A stretch of DNA of 64,000 bases from Prevotella sp. (lineage in GTDB: Bacteria > Bacteroidota > Bacteroidia > Bacteroidales > Bacteroidaceae). The notes beneath the pieces were generated by a model. That model was not told where the DNA came from, made no database searches, and worked only from the letters and a program-made list of their open reading frames with translations. Location: contig JAFYJN010000063.1 in assembly GCA_017538105.1 (NCBI GenBank), positions 95,686 through 159,685 on the forward strand, given 5' to 3'. Each line of letters begins with the position of its first letter. Positions within the stretch are counted from its first letter, which is position 1. The position numbers and the translations under genes were made by a program. Below, in pieces: positions 35,886 through 43,947 of this stretch.

Positions 35886-36851
35886 TTACTTCCACTCATC
35901 AAGGTTGGCATGCTTCTCGATGCGCTGTTCTACATCATCGGGCAGAGCGGCAAAGAAGTCGAGGCCGGTGATGCTCTCCACCTCGTCGACGGAGACCACA
36001 TACTCACGCATTTTCTTGTGATGGTCCTGACGGTTTTCGTAGATGAAGCCGAGGGCACGGGGCGTGCCTTCGGTGCAGAGCACCACCTTGAAGAACTTGT
36101 CGGGCACCACCACATGGTTGCGACCGATGGTCTCGGGATTGCTCTTCGACACGATGGGTCCAGCCACGATATACACCTCGCCATAACGCTCAGCCCAACG
36201 ACGGCAACGCATCTCCAATTCATTCCAGTCGCCGCCATTAAGAGTGCGGTCCTGCGGACACATATTGGTGAGCAGGAACGACTGGTCTTGTGCCTTGGCA
36301 TCCCATTTATTGTCGCCCGAGGGGCACATGTGTCCACGACTGTAATGCGATCCCTTGTAATCATCGAGCGTGGCACGTGGCGTAGCCACCTCCGTATCCT
36401 CGTGATAAGCCATTCCCTGCCGTTTGTATGGCCCTGTGGCATGGTCGCGTGTAAGACACCAAGCCACCCAGTTGGGTATGAGCCACGCAGTATTATACGA
36501 AGCGGTATAACCCTTGCGGTGCAAAACACGCCCCGATTGTCCACCCTTCACCGCCAGCAAGTCAGTGACAGATGGCGCATTGTCCTCTACATGGCGAACC
36601 TCAATGGGATGACGACCCTCATGCCTATAGTCGATGTCGGTATCGTCGTCGTACGACAGTTCCCGCTCCTCATCTATCGACGGCTGTCGGTCACTATCTT
36701 CGGACTGGTAACGTTCATCATCTACGGTCGGTGAACCATCGGAACGTTCCACCACCGCCACATCATCCTGCATAGCTTGTTCTCTTTTCTGGCTGCAAGC
36801 CATCACGCACCACAAAGCCAAGAAGGTCAAAAAGGGAATTATCTTTCTCAT
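35886..36851 (-). CDS. DNA/RNA non-specific endonuclease, second paralogue, lipoprotein
   Basis: A 321-residue paralogue of the next gene, in tandem, 66 bases apart. Lipobox VMACS gives the lipidated Cys. The region up to residue 110 is acidic and low in complexity (many Asp/Glu/Ser), unlike its neighbour. The active-site motif reads HYSRGHMCPSGDN: the first Asp of DRGH is Ser here, though the catalytic His and the later LTNMCPQDRTLNGGDWNELE are kept. The two copies may differ in substrate or place. A box TAATTTTG (36864-36857) lies only 5 bases before the ATG, so the message may be leaderless. Confidence 0.9.
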   Translation of the reverse strand: MRKIIPFLTFLALWCVMACSQKREQAMQDDVAVVERSDGSPTVDDERYQSEDSDRQPSIDEERELSYDDDTDIDYRHEGRHPIEVRHVEDNAPSVTDLLAVKGGQSGRVLHRKGYTASYNTAWLIPNWVAWCLTRDHATGPYKRQGMAYHEDTEVATPRATLDDYKGSHYSRGHMCPSGDNKWDAKAQDQSFLLTNMCPQDRTLNGGDWNELEMRCRRWAERYGEVYIVAGPIVSKSNPETIGRNHVVVPDKFFKVVLCTEGTPRALGFIYENRQDHHKKMREYVVSVDEVESITGLDFFAALPDDVEQRIEKHANLDEWK

Positions 36852-36909
36852 GGGGGCAAAATTACGAATTATTTCATGACAATCTACAAAGAAATCGGAA
36901 AAAAATGCG

Positions 36910-36917
36910 TAAGTTTG
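36910..36917 (+). promoter_or_regulatory. -7 box of aguA, close to the start codon
   Basis: TAAGTTTG ends 7 bases before the aguA ATG, so transcription would begin at or within a few bases of the start codon. Confidence 0.45.
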
Positions 36918-36924
36918 TAGCCTC

Positions 36925-37998
36925 ATGACACATAAGACATTGACAACGACTTTCCGCCTACCCGCAGAATGGGAACGGCAGTGGGGTGTGATGCTCACCT
37001 GGCCACATGAACAGACCGACTGGGCCTGTTACTTGGATGACATCACCGAGATCTACCTGCAAATGGCCGACGCCATCACCCACCACGAACACTTGCTCGT
37101 TGTGGAACCAGTGCGTGGCTATGCCGAGCGGTTGCTACAGACACGCCTCTCCCCTACCCAACTGCAACGTGTAGTCTACCACACCTGCAAGAGCAACGAC
37201 ACGTGGGCACGCGACCACGGTCCCATCACATTGGTGGGCAACGACGGGAGTCTTCTCTCTCTCGATTTCCATTTTAATGGTTGGGGCAAGAAGTTTCCTT
37301 CCGAAAAAGACAATGCCATTAACCGTTCGCTGCATGTAGCTGGACTCTTGAACGGAATATATGAAGACCATTTGGACTTCGTTTTGGAAGGTGGTTCGAT
37401 AGAGAGCGACGGGCGAGGGACGGTGTTCACCACCTCTACCTGTCTGTTGGCTCCCCACCGTAACCAGCCGCTGACTCAGGACGAAATCGAACAACAACTG
37501 AAACAAAGGTTGCATGCCAAACGCATCGTGTGGTTGGACCACGGTGAACTGGAAGGTGACGACACCGACGGACATATCGACACCATTGTGCGCGTGGCAC
37601 CCGACGACACGCTGCTGTATGTAGGTGCTGGGAATAACGACGACCCACAGCATGACGACTTTATGCTCTTGAAACGGCAGTTGCAAGCCCTGCGAACCGA
37701 GGAAGGCAAACCATATAGACTTATCGCCCTGCCCATGGCCAACGCCATCCACGAGGACGGCGAGAGGCTGCCTGCCACCTACGCCAATTTCCTAATCATC
37801 AACGGGGCCGTCATCTACCCCACCTACGCGCAGCCGGAGAACGACGAGCAGGCACGCAAAGCCATTGCACAGGCATTTCCCGACCGAGAGATGATAGGCA
37901 TCGACGCACGCTCCATTATACGGCAGCATGGTAGCATTCACTGCCTGACAATGCAGATAAATACCCACCCCGACCCTCCCGAAGGGAGGGAGCATTAA
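36925..37998 (+). CDS. aguA: Agmatine deiminase
   Basis: Hydrolyses agmatine to N-carbamoylputrescine and ammonia, on the way to putrescine. The 357-residue protein belongs to the PAD_porph/guanidino-modifying family: WARDHGPITL, the EGGSIESDG loop, DGHIDTIVRV (catalytic His), and the nucleophilic Cys in HGSIHCLTMQ near the C-terminus. The last 12 or so residues (NTHPDPPEGREH) come from a dispersed DNA repeat that overlaps the end of the gene. aguB, the next enzyme, follows after 26 bases. Confidence 0.95.
   Translation: MTHKTLTTTFRLPAEWERQWGVMLTWPHEQTDWACYLDDITEIYLQMADAITHHEHLLVVEPVRGYAERLLQTRLSPTQLQRVVYHTCKSNDTWARDHGPITLVGNDGSLLSLDFHFNGWGKKFPSEKDNAINRSLHVAGLLNGIYEDHLDFVLEGGSIESDGRGTVFTTSTCLLAPHRNQPLTQDEIEQQLKQRLHAKRIVWLDHGELEGDDTDGHIDTIVRVAPDDTLLYVGAGNNDDPQHDDFMLLKRQLQALRTEEGKPYRLIALPMANAIHEDGERLPATYANFLIINGAVIYPTYAQPENDEQARKAIAQAFPDREMIGIDARSIIRQHGSIHCLTMQINTHPDPPEGREH
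37960..37992 (+). repeat. R1 repeat copy overlapping the aguA 3' end
   Basis: AATACCCACCCCGACCCTCC followed by CGAAGGGAGGGAG. The stem CCCTCCC-GAA-GGGAGGG is perfect apart from the loop. It encodes the last residues of AguA. Confidence 0.8.
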
Positions 37999-38024
37999 AT
38001 ACATATTAAACAAAAAACTGAACC

Positions 38025-38900
38025 ATGAAGATTGGTATTATACAACAGCATAATGTGGCCGACTGCGATGACAACTGCAGGCGGTTGGCCGAAGGCATTG
38101 CCGAGTTGGCCGGACAGGGAGCCGAACTGATTGTGCTCCAGGAATTGCATAACGGTCTGTATTTCTGCCAGACGGAAAACGTGGACCTCTTCAACCAGGC
38201 CGAATCGATACCCGGCCCTTCCACCCGTCTGTTCGGTGAATTGGCCAAACAATATGGTGTGGTTATCGTGACCTCACTCTTCGAGCGCCGCGCAGCAGGC
38301 CTGTACCATAACACTGCCGTGGTGCTGGAGAAAGACGGCAGCATCGCCGGCATTTACCGTAAGATGCACATCCCCGACGATCCCGCCTATTATGAGAAAT
38401 TCTATTTCACCCCCGGCGACATCGGTTTCCATCCCATCGATACCAGTGTGGGACGGTTGGGTGTGCTCGTATGCTGGGACCAATGGTATCCCGAAGCGGC
38501 ACGACTGATGGCTCTCCAAGGAGCCGAACTGCTCATCTACCCCACCGCCATCGGCTATGAGAGCAGTGACACACCAGAAGAGCAGGAACGGCAGCGCGAG
38601 GCTTGGACCACCGTACAGCGAGGCCATGCCGTAGCCAATGGTCTGCCCGTGGTTAGCGTGAACCGCGTAGGTCATGAGCCCGACCCCAGCGGCCAGACCC
38701 GTGGCATACTGTTCTGGGGTAGCAGTTTCGTGACCGGGCCACAGGGTGAACTGCTCTACCGTGCCCCCAAGGATGAAGAGCAACGCGCCATCATTGAGGT
38801 AGACATGAACCGCGCCGAACAGGTGCGCCGTTGGTGGCCGTTCTTACGCGACCGCCGCATTGAAGAGTATGAAGGACTTACGAGGAGGTTCATGGATTGA
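38025..38900 (+). CDS. aguB: N-carbamoylputrescine amidase
   Basis: Nitrilase-family enzyme that cleaves N-carbamoylputrescine to putrescine, CO2 and ammonia. The 291 residues include the Glu of LIVLQELHNG, the Lys of YRKMHIPDDPAYYEKFYF and the Cys of LVCWDQWYPEAARLM, the Glu-Lys-Cys triad. PTAIGYE and WGSSFVTGPQGE are also typical. With aguA it forms the agmatine route to polyamines. A copy of the R1 repeat begins right after its stop. Confidence 0.95.
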   Translation: MKIGIIQQHNVADCDDNCRRLAEGIAELAGQGAELIVLQELHNGLYFCQTENVDLFNQAESIPGPSTRLFGELAKQYGVVIVTSLFERRAAGLYHNTAVVLEKDGSIAGIYRKMHIPDDPAYYEKFYFTPGDIGFHPIDTSVGRLGVLVCWDQWYPEAARLMALQGAELLIYPTAIGYESSDTPEEQERQREAWTTVQRGHAVANGLPVVSVNRVGHEPDPSGQTRGILFWGSSFVTGPQGELLYRAPKDEEQRAIIEVDMNRAEQVRRWWPFLRDRRIEEYEGLTRRFMD

Positions 38901-38904
38901 TGCC

Positions 38905-38937
38905 AATACCCACCCCAACCCTCCCAAAGGGAGGGAG
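38905..38937 (+). repeat. R1 repeat copy after aguB
   Basis: AATACCCACCCCAACCCTCC then CAAAGGGAGGGAG, starting 5 bases after the aguB stop. It differs from the aguA copy by two bases. Confidence 0.8.
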
Positions 38938-38982
38938 CGCTTAGAAGTAAGAGGAACGACAAGTTACATAAGCTACAAACAA

Positions 38983-40902
38983 ATGAAAAAAAGTATTCTT
39001 TGTCTGGTTTGCGGAGCCATGCTGTTCACCGCCCAGGCCCAACATACCTTCAAGGTGCAAACCAAGAAACCCGTGGCGCAGATACAGCCCACGATGTATG
39101 GCATTTTCTTTGAAGACATCAACTTCGGAGCCGACGGAGGACTTTACGCCGAACTGGTGGAGAACCGGTCTTTCGAGTTTCCCAACGCCTCGATGGGATG
39201 GGAGATGTCGGGAGCCACCTCCATCAAGACCGACCGTCCCGCTTTCGACCGCAATCCCCATTATATAAGTCTGGCTCAACCTGGTCATGCCCATCGACGG
39301 ACGTGCATTGAGAATCACGGGTTCTTCGGAATAGGTCTGCGGAAAGGTATGACCTATGACTTTTCCATCTATGCCCGCAACTATGGCAAGTCCGCCACCT
39401 TACGTGTACAACTGATGGACGCCCAACACAATCCGGTGGCCACCGACACATTGACCGTCAACAGCGACCAATGGGGCAAATACACCCTCTCACTTCGTTC
39501 CGGCATTACCGATGCCCATGGATTCCTTCGCATCATGCTCATGCGAGGCAAAGTGGACCTCGACCACATCTCGCTGATGCCCCATGACAATTGGCATGGC
39601 CTTAGGGCCGACCTCGTGCAGCGATTGGCCGACCTGCACCCAGGCGTGTTCCGTTTTCCCGGTGGATGTATCGTGGAAGGCACCACTCTCGACACGCGCT
39701 ATGAATGGAAGAAGAGCGTGGGACCGACTGAAAACAGACCGCTAAATGAGAACCGTTGGAATTTCACCATGGAGGAGCGTCAGTACCCCAACTATTTCCA
39801 GTCGCTGGGTCTGGGATTCTATGAATATTTCTTGTTAGCCGAGCGCATCGGAGCCTCACCACTGCCTATACTCAGTTGCGGAATAGCCTGCCAGTTCCAA
39901 AACGAGCCAGACAACGAGTTGGCCAGCGTGCCCGTTTCAGCCCTGCAACCCTATATCGACGATGCCCTCGACCTGATCGAATTCGCCAACGGCGATACCA
40001 ATACCCATTGGGGACATCTGCGTGCAGAAATGGGGCACCCCGCTCCCTTTGGACTGAAATTTATCGGCATCGGCAATGAGCAGTGGGACGAGATATATCC
40101 CGAACGACTGGAACCCTTCATCAAAGCCATCCGTGCAAAATATCCCGACATCAAGGTCGTAGGTTCCGCTGGCCCCTCGGCCAGTGGCAAGAGTTTTGAC
40201 TATGGCTGGGAACAAATGCGCCGGCTGAAAGCCGACCTCGTGGACGAGCATTACTACATGTCGCCGGAATGGTTCCTACAAAATGCCGGACGCTACGACA
40301 AATACCCGCGCAAGGGGCCTAAGGTCTTCGCCGGCGAATATGCGGCACATGGCCAGGGACAACGCAACAACTTCGAGGCGGCACTGGCCGAGGCGGCGTT
40401 TATGACGGGACTGGAGCGTAATGCTGACGTGGTACACATGGCCACCTACGCGCCACTCTTCTCCCATGTGGAAGGTCACCAGTGGCAACCCGACCTAATC
40501 TGGTTTGACAATCTGAACAGCTATGCCACACCCAGCTACCACGTGCAACAGCTGTATAGCCTTTACAAAGGCACACAGGTGCTCAAACTGACCGAAGACG
40601 GCCAAGCAGTGGAAGGTCAGAATGGGCTTTATGCCTCGGCTGTTTATGACGAGACGACCAAACGTTACTATGTAAAGGTAGCCAATACCAGCCGTTCAGC
40701 GCAGACCGTGACCATCGCTTTTACAGGCAGCGGCGCATTGAGCAAAGGACAGGCCATCACACTTCATGCCGACGACAAGGCCGAGAACAGCATCGCCACT
40801 CCCGATGTAGTGAAGCCCTACACCACCAATCTGCCGACTATAGGTAATGGCATAGAAGCAACCATCGGGGCACGTACCTTCGCTGTGATAGTGGTGGAAT
40901 GA
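38983..40902 (+). CDS. GH51 alpha-L-arabinofuranosidase with CBM4/9-like module, secreted
   Basis: A 639-residue exported enzyme (signal cleavage near FTAQAQH). After YGIFFEDINFGADGGLYAELVENRSFE comes a carbohydrate-binding-like beta domain at about 55-200, then the GH51 barrel: acid/base Glu in FIGIGNEQWDE, nucleophile Glu in KVFAGEYAAHG, and a C-terminal beta domain. This type is distinct from the simple GH51 at 8180 and is common in hemicellulose or pectin loci, but no SusC/SusD pair is nearby. The start at 38983 gives the signal peptide; the in-frame extension to 38860 is repeat DNA and aguB sequence. Confidence 0.92.
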   Translation: MKKSILCLVCGAMLFTAQAQHTFKVQTKKPVAQIQPTMYGIFFEDINFGADGGLYAELVENRSFEFPNASMGWEMSGATSIKTDRPAFDRNPHYISLAQPGHAHRRTCIENHGFFGIGLRKGMTYDFSIYARNYGKSATLRVQLMDAQHNPVATDTLTVNSDQWGKYTLSLRSGITDAHGFLRIMLMRGKVDLDHISLMPHDNWHGLRADLVQRLADLHPGVFRFPGGCIVEGTTLDTRYEWKKSVGPTENRPLNENRWNFTMEERQYPNYFQSLGLGFYEYFLLAERIGASPLPILSCGIACQFQNEPDNELASVPVSALQPYIDDALDLIEFANGDTNTHWGHLRAEMGHPAPFGLKFIGIGNEQWDEIYPERLEPFIKAIRAKYPDIKVVGSAGPSASGKSFDYGWEQMRRLKADLVDEHYYMSPEWFLQNAGRYDKYPRKGPKVFAGEYAAHGQGQRNNFEAALAEAAFMTGLERNADVVHMATYAPLFSHVEGHQWQPDLIWFDNLNSYATPSYHVQQLYSLYKGTQVLKLTEDGQAVEGQNGLYASAVYDETTKRYYVKVANTSRSAQTVTIAFTGSGALSKGQAITLHADDKAENSIATPDVVKPYTTNLPTIGNGIEATIGARTFAVIVVE

Positions 40903-40939
40903 AATACCCACCCTAACCCTCCCAAATGGAGGGAATAAG
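40903..40939 (+). repeat. R1 repeat copy after the second GH51 gene
   Basis: Begins at the stop codon: AAATACCCACCCTAACCCTCC, then CAAATGGAGGGAATAAGAG. The stem has one mismatch. Its tail GGGAATAAGAG matches the spacer before araA. Confidence 0.75.
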
Positions 40940-40941
40940 AG

Positions 40942-40975
40942 GACGGCCGTCATCCTACAGTGGATGACGGCCGTC
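40942..40975. terminator. Strong hairpin between GH51 and the DUF6249 gene
   Basis: A perfect 14-bp stem (40942-40955 with 40962-40975) with a 6-base loop between two converging genes. Neither side has a long T-run. Confidence 0.65.
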
Positions 40976-41009
40976 GTTGTTATGGTAAACCGCAACAAAT
41001 GCTTTCTCT

Positions 41010-41396
41010 TTATTCTTCCACAGGCGGTTCCTTGCGAGACAACTTCATTTCGATGAGGAAGGAGATGAACAGTCCCAAGCCGCATCCAAAAGCGATGGTC
41101 AGGTAGAAAAAGGCACTTTTCGTGGACATGTTGAGAAAGTAAGCCGCCAAGGCACCCAGTCCGGCTCCCATGAGCAAACATCCCCATCGCAAGGCAGGAT
41201 AACGGCTGTTGTTGTCGCGTTTCTCCTTGATTAATAATTTAGCCCGCTCGGCATCCATATCGTGCTCAATGATTAGCTGGCGGATTTCTTTGTCACGGTT
41301 CTTCTCGTTGATAACCATCTTTGCCACAAAATACATCACCACCATGGGAATAGATAGTGAAAAAATAACTCCCAAAATCGGTACTAATTCTTCCAT
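41010..41396 (-). CDS. DUF6249-type membrane protein
   Basis: A 128-residue inner-membrane protein with hydrophobic segments at about 5-25, 68-88 and 93-114, a basic cytoplasmic loop between the first two (NEKNRDKEIRQLIIEHDMDAERAKLLIKEKRDNN), and a Pro/Glu tail. This pattern matches DUF6249, which in Bacteroidota is usually found with an ECF sigma factor, as here. The role may be sigma-factor control but is not proven. Confidence 0.8.
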   Translation of the reverse strand: MEELVPILGVIFSLSIPMVVMYFVAKMVINEKNRDKEIRQLIIEHDMDAERAKLLIKEKRDNNSRYPALRWGCLLMGAGLGALAAYFLNMSTKSAFFYLTIAFGCGLGLFISFLIEMKLSRKEPPVEE

Positions 41397-41507
41397 TTTT
41401 ATTTTTGTTTTTATTGGTTAAACTTCACTCATAAGACAGGGACATCTGAATATTATTACAGGAAAGATTATAAAATTATAAGATTAAAAAATGAAATAGA
41501 AAGATTT

Positions 41508-41840
41508 TCATATTGATGAATGGCGGTATTTCCCCATGAAAGCGATCATGCCCAACAACACCCCTATCACCTGAATGGACAGGCACGCCGCGGCCCATTT
41601 TGTGCCATGACCGGCATACCACCCCTGCACGATGAAATAGGCGAAGAGTGCCAGCAGCACAGGCAGTCCAAAAGCAACGACCACCAACCTGCCCCACCTG
41701 CGCCAACGCTCACGATGAGCAGCACGGTTCAGTTCTTTCATCACCGAACAGTTCAAGTCATCGACCATCGCCTGACGCTCCAAGGTCTCGGCGATAAGGT
41801 CATCGAACTCTTGTTCATTTATAAACTCATTCTTCTCCAT
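41508..41840 (-). CDS. Small membrane protein downstream of ECF sigma, possible anti-sigma
   Basis: A 110-residue protein: an acidic N-terminal 30 residues (EFINEQEFDDLIAETLERQ), a basic stretch before the membrane (RAAHRERWRRW), then two helices at about 52-72 and 83-102. It overlaps the end of the sigma gene by 14 bases, so the two are coupled. Position and layout suggest a sigma-controlling protein, but no known anti-sigma domain is visible. Confidence 0.65.
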   Translation of the reverse strand: MEKNEFINEQEFDDLIAETLERQAMVDDLNCSVMKELNRAAHRERWRRWGRLVVVAFGLPVLLALFAYFIVQGWYAGHGTKWAAACLSIQVIGVLLGMIAFMGKYRHSSI

Positions 41841-42360
41841 GGTTCATGATTTTTTTAAGACGGTCACGAACGCGATGCAGGCGCACCAACACATTCGACT
41901 GTGTCATGCCCATCGCCGTTGCCATCTCATCGGTTTTCATCTTCTTAAAATAATGTAACGATATCAACTGCCTGTCGTCTGGCGACAACTGCTGAAGTGC
42001 TTGTTCCATACGTTGAAGCCGCACCTCATGTTCATCTGAATATGTTTCGTCAGCCACATTCTCCAATGGCTGCGCTTCTGTTGAATAACGATTGTATCGC
42101 CGTTCCTTCTCCATCATATTGAGTGCCGTGTGCATTGTGATGGTCATAAGCCACGGGCCGAGGGTGTCGCCTCGCCATGCATCGAGATTGGCATACGCCT
42201 TGGTGAAAGCCATCTGCACGGCCTCGGCGGCACGATCACGATTGCGCGTAATGGTAAGCGCCTTCGAGAGCATCATGCCCGAATAGCGCTGAACGACGGG
42301 AGTGAACAAGCGTGTGTTACCTCCATTCATTATTTTCTGAACAATCTGTTTGTCTTCCAT
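41827..42360 (-). CDS. ECF RNA polymerase sigma factor
   Basis: A 177-residue extracytoplasmic-function sigma factor. Region 2 spans about 15-85 (FTPVVQRYSGMMLSKALTITRNRDRAAEAVQMAFTKAY in pieces), region 4 about 118-172 with LQQLSPDDRQLISLHYFKKM and the helix-turn-helix TDEMATAMGMTQSNVLVRLHRVRDRL. It heads an operon with two small membrane proteins that probably hold it inactive until a signal arrives. No target promoter is evident. Confidence 0.92.
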   Translation of the reverse strand: MEDKQIVQKIMNGGNTRLFTPVVQRYSGMMLSKALTITRNRDRAAEAVQMAFTKAYANLDAWRGDTLGPWLMTITMHTALNMMEKERRYNRYSTEAQPLENVADETYSDEHEVRLQRMEQALQQLSPDDRQLISLHYFKKMKTDEMATAMGMTQSNVLVRLHRVRDRLKKIMNHGEE

Positions 42361-42464
42361 TTCTTGTCAGCATCTATCATTAAGAGCGGCCGAACACGAA
42401 ATTATTACAGTTGACACAAAAAAAACTGCGAATTGCAAGAATAAAAAACATCAAACACTCAACA

Positions 42465-43772
42465 CTAGACCTTTTTGCCCGCAGAGCCATCGACCTTTAC
42501 AAAAAAGGTAACAAGCCAAGTGATGAAGGAACTAAATAGCACCAGCCAGAAGAAACGATAATAACCCAGCCACTCCTGCAAATAGCCAGAGAGCGCGGTG
42601 AACAACAAGGTGGCCAACGCCATCGCCGATGAGCAAACAGCGAACCGCTCCGTACGCATTTCGCCACTGTCGTCGCGAGAGAAAGCAATCATATTCACCG
42701 CATAAGCCGTGGTTCCAAAACCCAAACCAAGAAACTTGACGACCATACACAGCGACACCAGCCAGATGTTGGTCGGCATATATGCGGCCAGGAACAAATA
42801 TACCACATTGGTGAGGGTGAAAGCCAAAGCCATGGGCCAAAGCCAACGCCCCACCCCATGCCTATGCACCGCCATGCCCCCGAGGACACCTCCCACGGAA
42901 AGGGCAAAGACACCAATGGTTCCCTGCACAAAACCAAACTCCTGTGGTGACAACGCCAAACCTCCCGTATGCCCCGCATCAACCAGGAACAACATGCCCA
43001 CCTTCTCGACCAATTGTTCAGGTAACAGGAACAAGAGGAGGAAGAGCGAAATAGGCACGACACCTTTCTGGGAGAAAAACTCCTTCACGGGAGCCATTCC
43101 CCGAGAGAGATAAGACAAGGGACTCGTGTCACCTTCGTCGAACGGTGCCGGCTTAGGCAACAGCAGCAGGTTGACCACCGCCAACAGCAGGAAAAAGAAT
43201 GCCATGGCATGGAAGAGGAAACGCCATGCCCCCGCCACGTCACGTGTGAGTGTCTCCATATTGCCTACAACCATCAGCAGTATCCCCTGTCCGAAGAGCA
43301 AAGCCACGCGGAAAAACACGCTCGTGATACCTCCAAAAGAACGACGAACTGACACCGGCGCATTCATGCGGAAATACTTATCCACCGCCGCATCATGAAC
43401 CACGCCCACCACGGAATGAACCACGAGCCACAGCATCACACCCATATACCCGCCCTTGAGCGACACATTCCATGCCACACAGAAGAGTGCCACAGCCATG
43501 CCTAACTGGCAAAGCACGATCCATCGACGAAGCGACATGAAGCGCAGAACCAAAGGCGATACCAACGGCCGTAAGAGCCAAGGCAGATAGAGCATAGCCA
43601 CGAGCAGACACACCATCGCATTGTCCAGACCCAACCGCTTGAAGGCAAGCACGGAGATGACCGTGAGAGACACCACACTCACTCCCTTGGCCAGGAAAGC
43701 CGTGGGAATCCATGCCCAGGGATGCCCTTTGAGCCATCCCTCGAAACGATGCAACAGGTGTGAATAATTCAT
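42465..43772 (-). CDS. AmpG-like major facilitator transporter
   Basis: A 435-residue, 12-helix MFS permease similar to AmpG muropeptide importers. HPWAWIPTAFLAKGVSVVSLTVI at the start, WLLRPLVSPLVLRFMSLRRW (the MFS loop 2-3 region) and HDAAVDKYFRM match the family, with the usual Asp shifted. It is a diverged paralogue of the gene upstream, from which it is separated by 175 bases holding two repeats. It likely imports a cell-wall fragment or similar amphiphile; the substrate is unknown. Confidence 0.82.
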   Translation of the reverse strand: MNYSHLLHRFEGWLKGHPWAWIPTAFLAKGVSVVSLTVISVLAFKRLGLDNAMVCLLVAMLYLPWLLRPLVSPLVLRFMSLRRWIVLCQLGMAVALFCVAWNVSLKGGYMGVMLWLVVHSVVGVVHDAAVDKYFRMNAPVSVRRSFGGITSVFFRVALLFGQGILLMVVGNMETLTRDVAGAWRFLFHAMAFFFLLLAVVNLLLLPKPAPFDEGDTSPLSYLSRGMAPVKEFFSQKGVVPISLFLLLFLLPEQLVEKVGMLFLVDAGHTGGLALSPQEFGFVQGTIGVFALSVGGVLGGMAVHRHGVGRWLWPMALAFTLTNVVYLFLAAYMPTNIWLVSLCMVVKFLGLGFGTTAYAVNMIAFSRDDSGEMRTERFAVCSSAMALATLLFTALSGYLQEWLGYYRFFWLVLFSSFITWLVTFFVKVDGSAGKKV

Positions 43773-43799
43773 TATCTTTATAGTTATAGTTGAATCAGG

Positions 43800-43876
43800 A
43801 GTTAAAGGGGAAGTTAAAATGGAAGTTAATTCGCTTCACTCATGGAAGTTAAAATGGACATTACTCCGCCTTTTCT
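43800..43876. repeat. R2 repeat copy between the two AmpG-like genes
   Basis: A 77-base block rich in AGTTAAAATGGA units, nearly identical to 61172-61247 (about five differences). It is followed after a short pyrimidine run by an R1 copy in reverse orientation. Confidence 0.85.
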
Positions 43877-43893
43877 CCTTTTTTCTTTTCACC

Positions 43894-43926
43894 CCCTCCC
43901 TTTGGGAGGGTCGGGGTGGGTATTTT
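43894..43926 (-). repeat. R1 repeat copy after the first AmpG-like gene
   Basis: On the minus strand it reads AAATACCCACCCCGACCCTC then CCAAAGGGAGGG, starting about 22 bases past the stop of the 43948 gene, in the same orientation to the gene as the other copies. Confidence 0.8.
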
Positions 43927-43947
43927 TCTTTTTTCCTTTTTTACTTC

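Noticed and set aside
38860-38982. Upstream extension of the second GH51 gene
   Set aside because: It overlaps the end of aguB and an R1 repeat and would remove the signal peptide.
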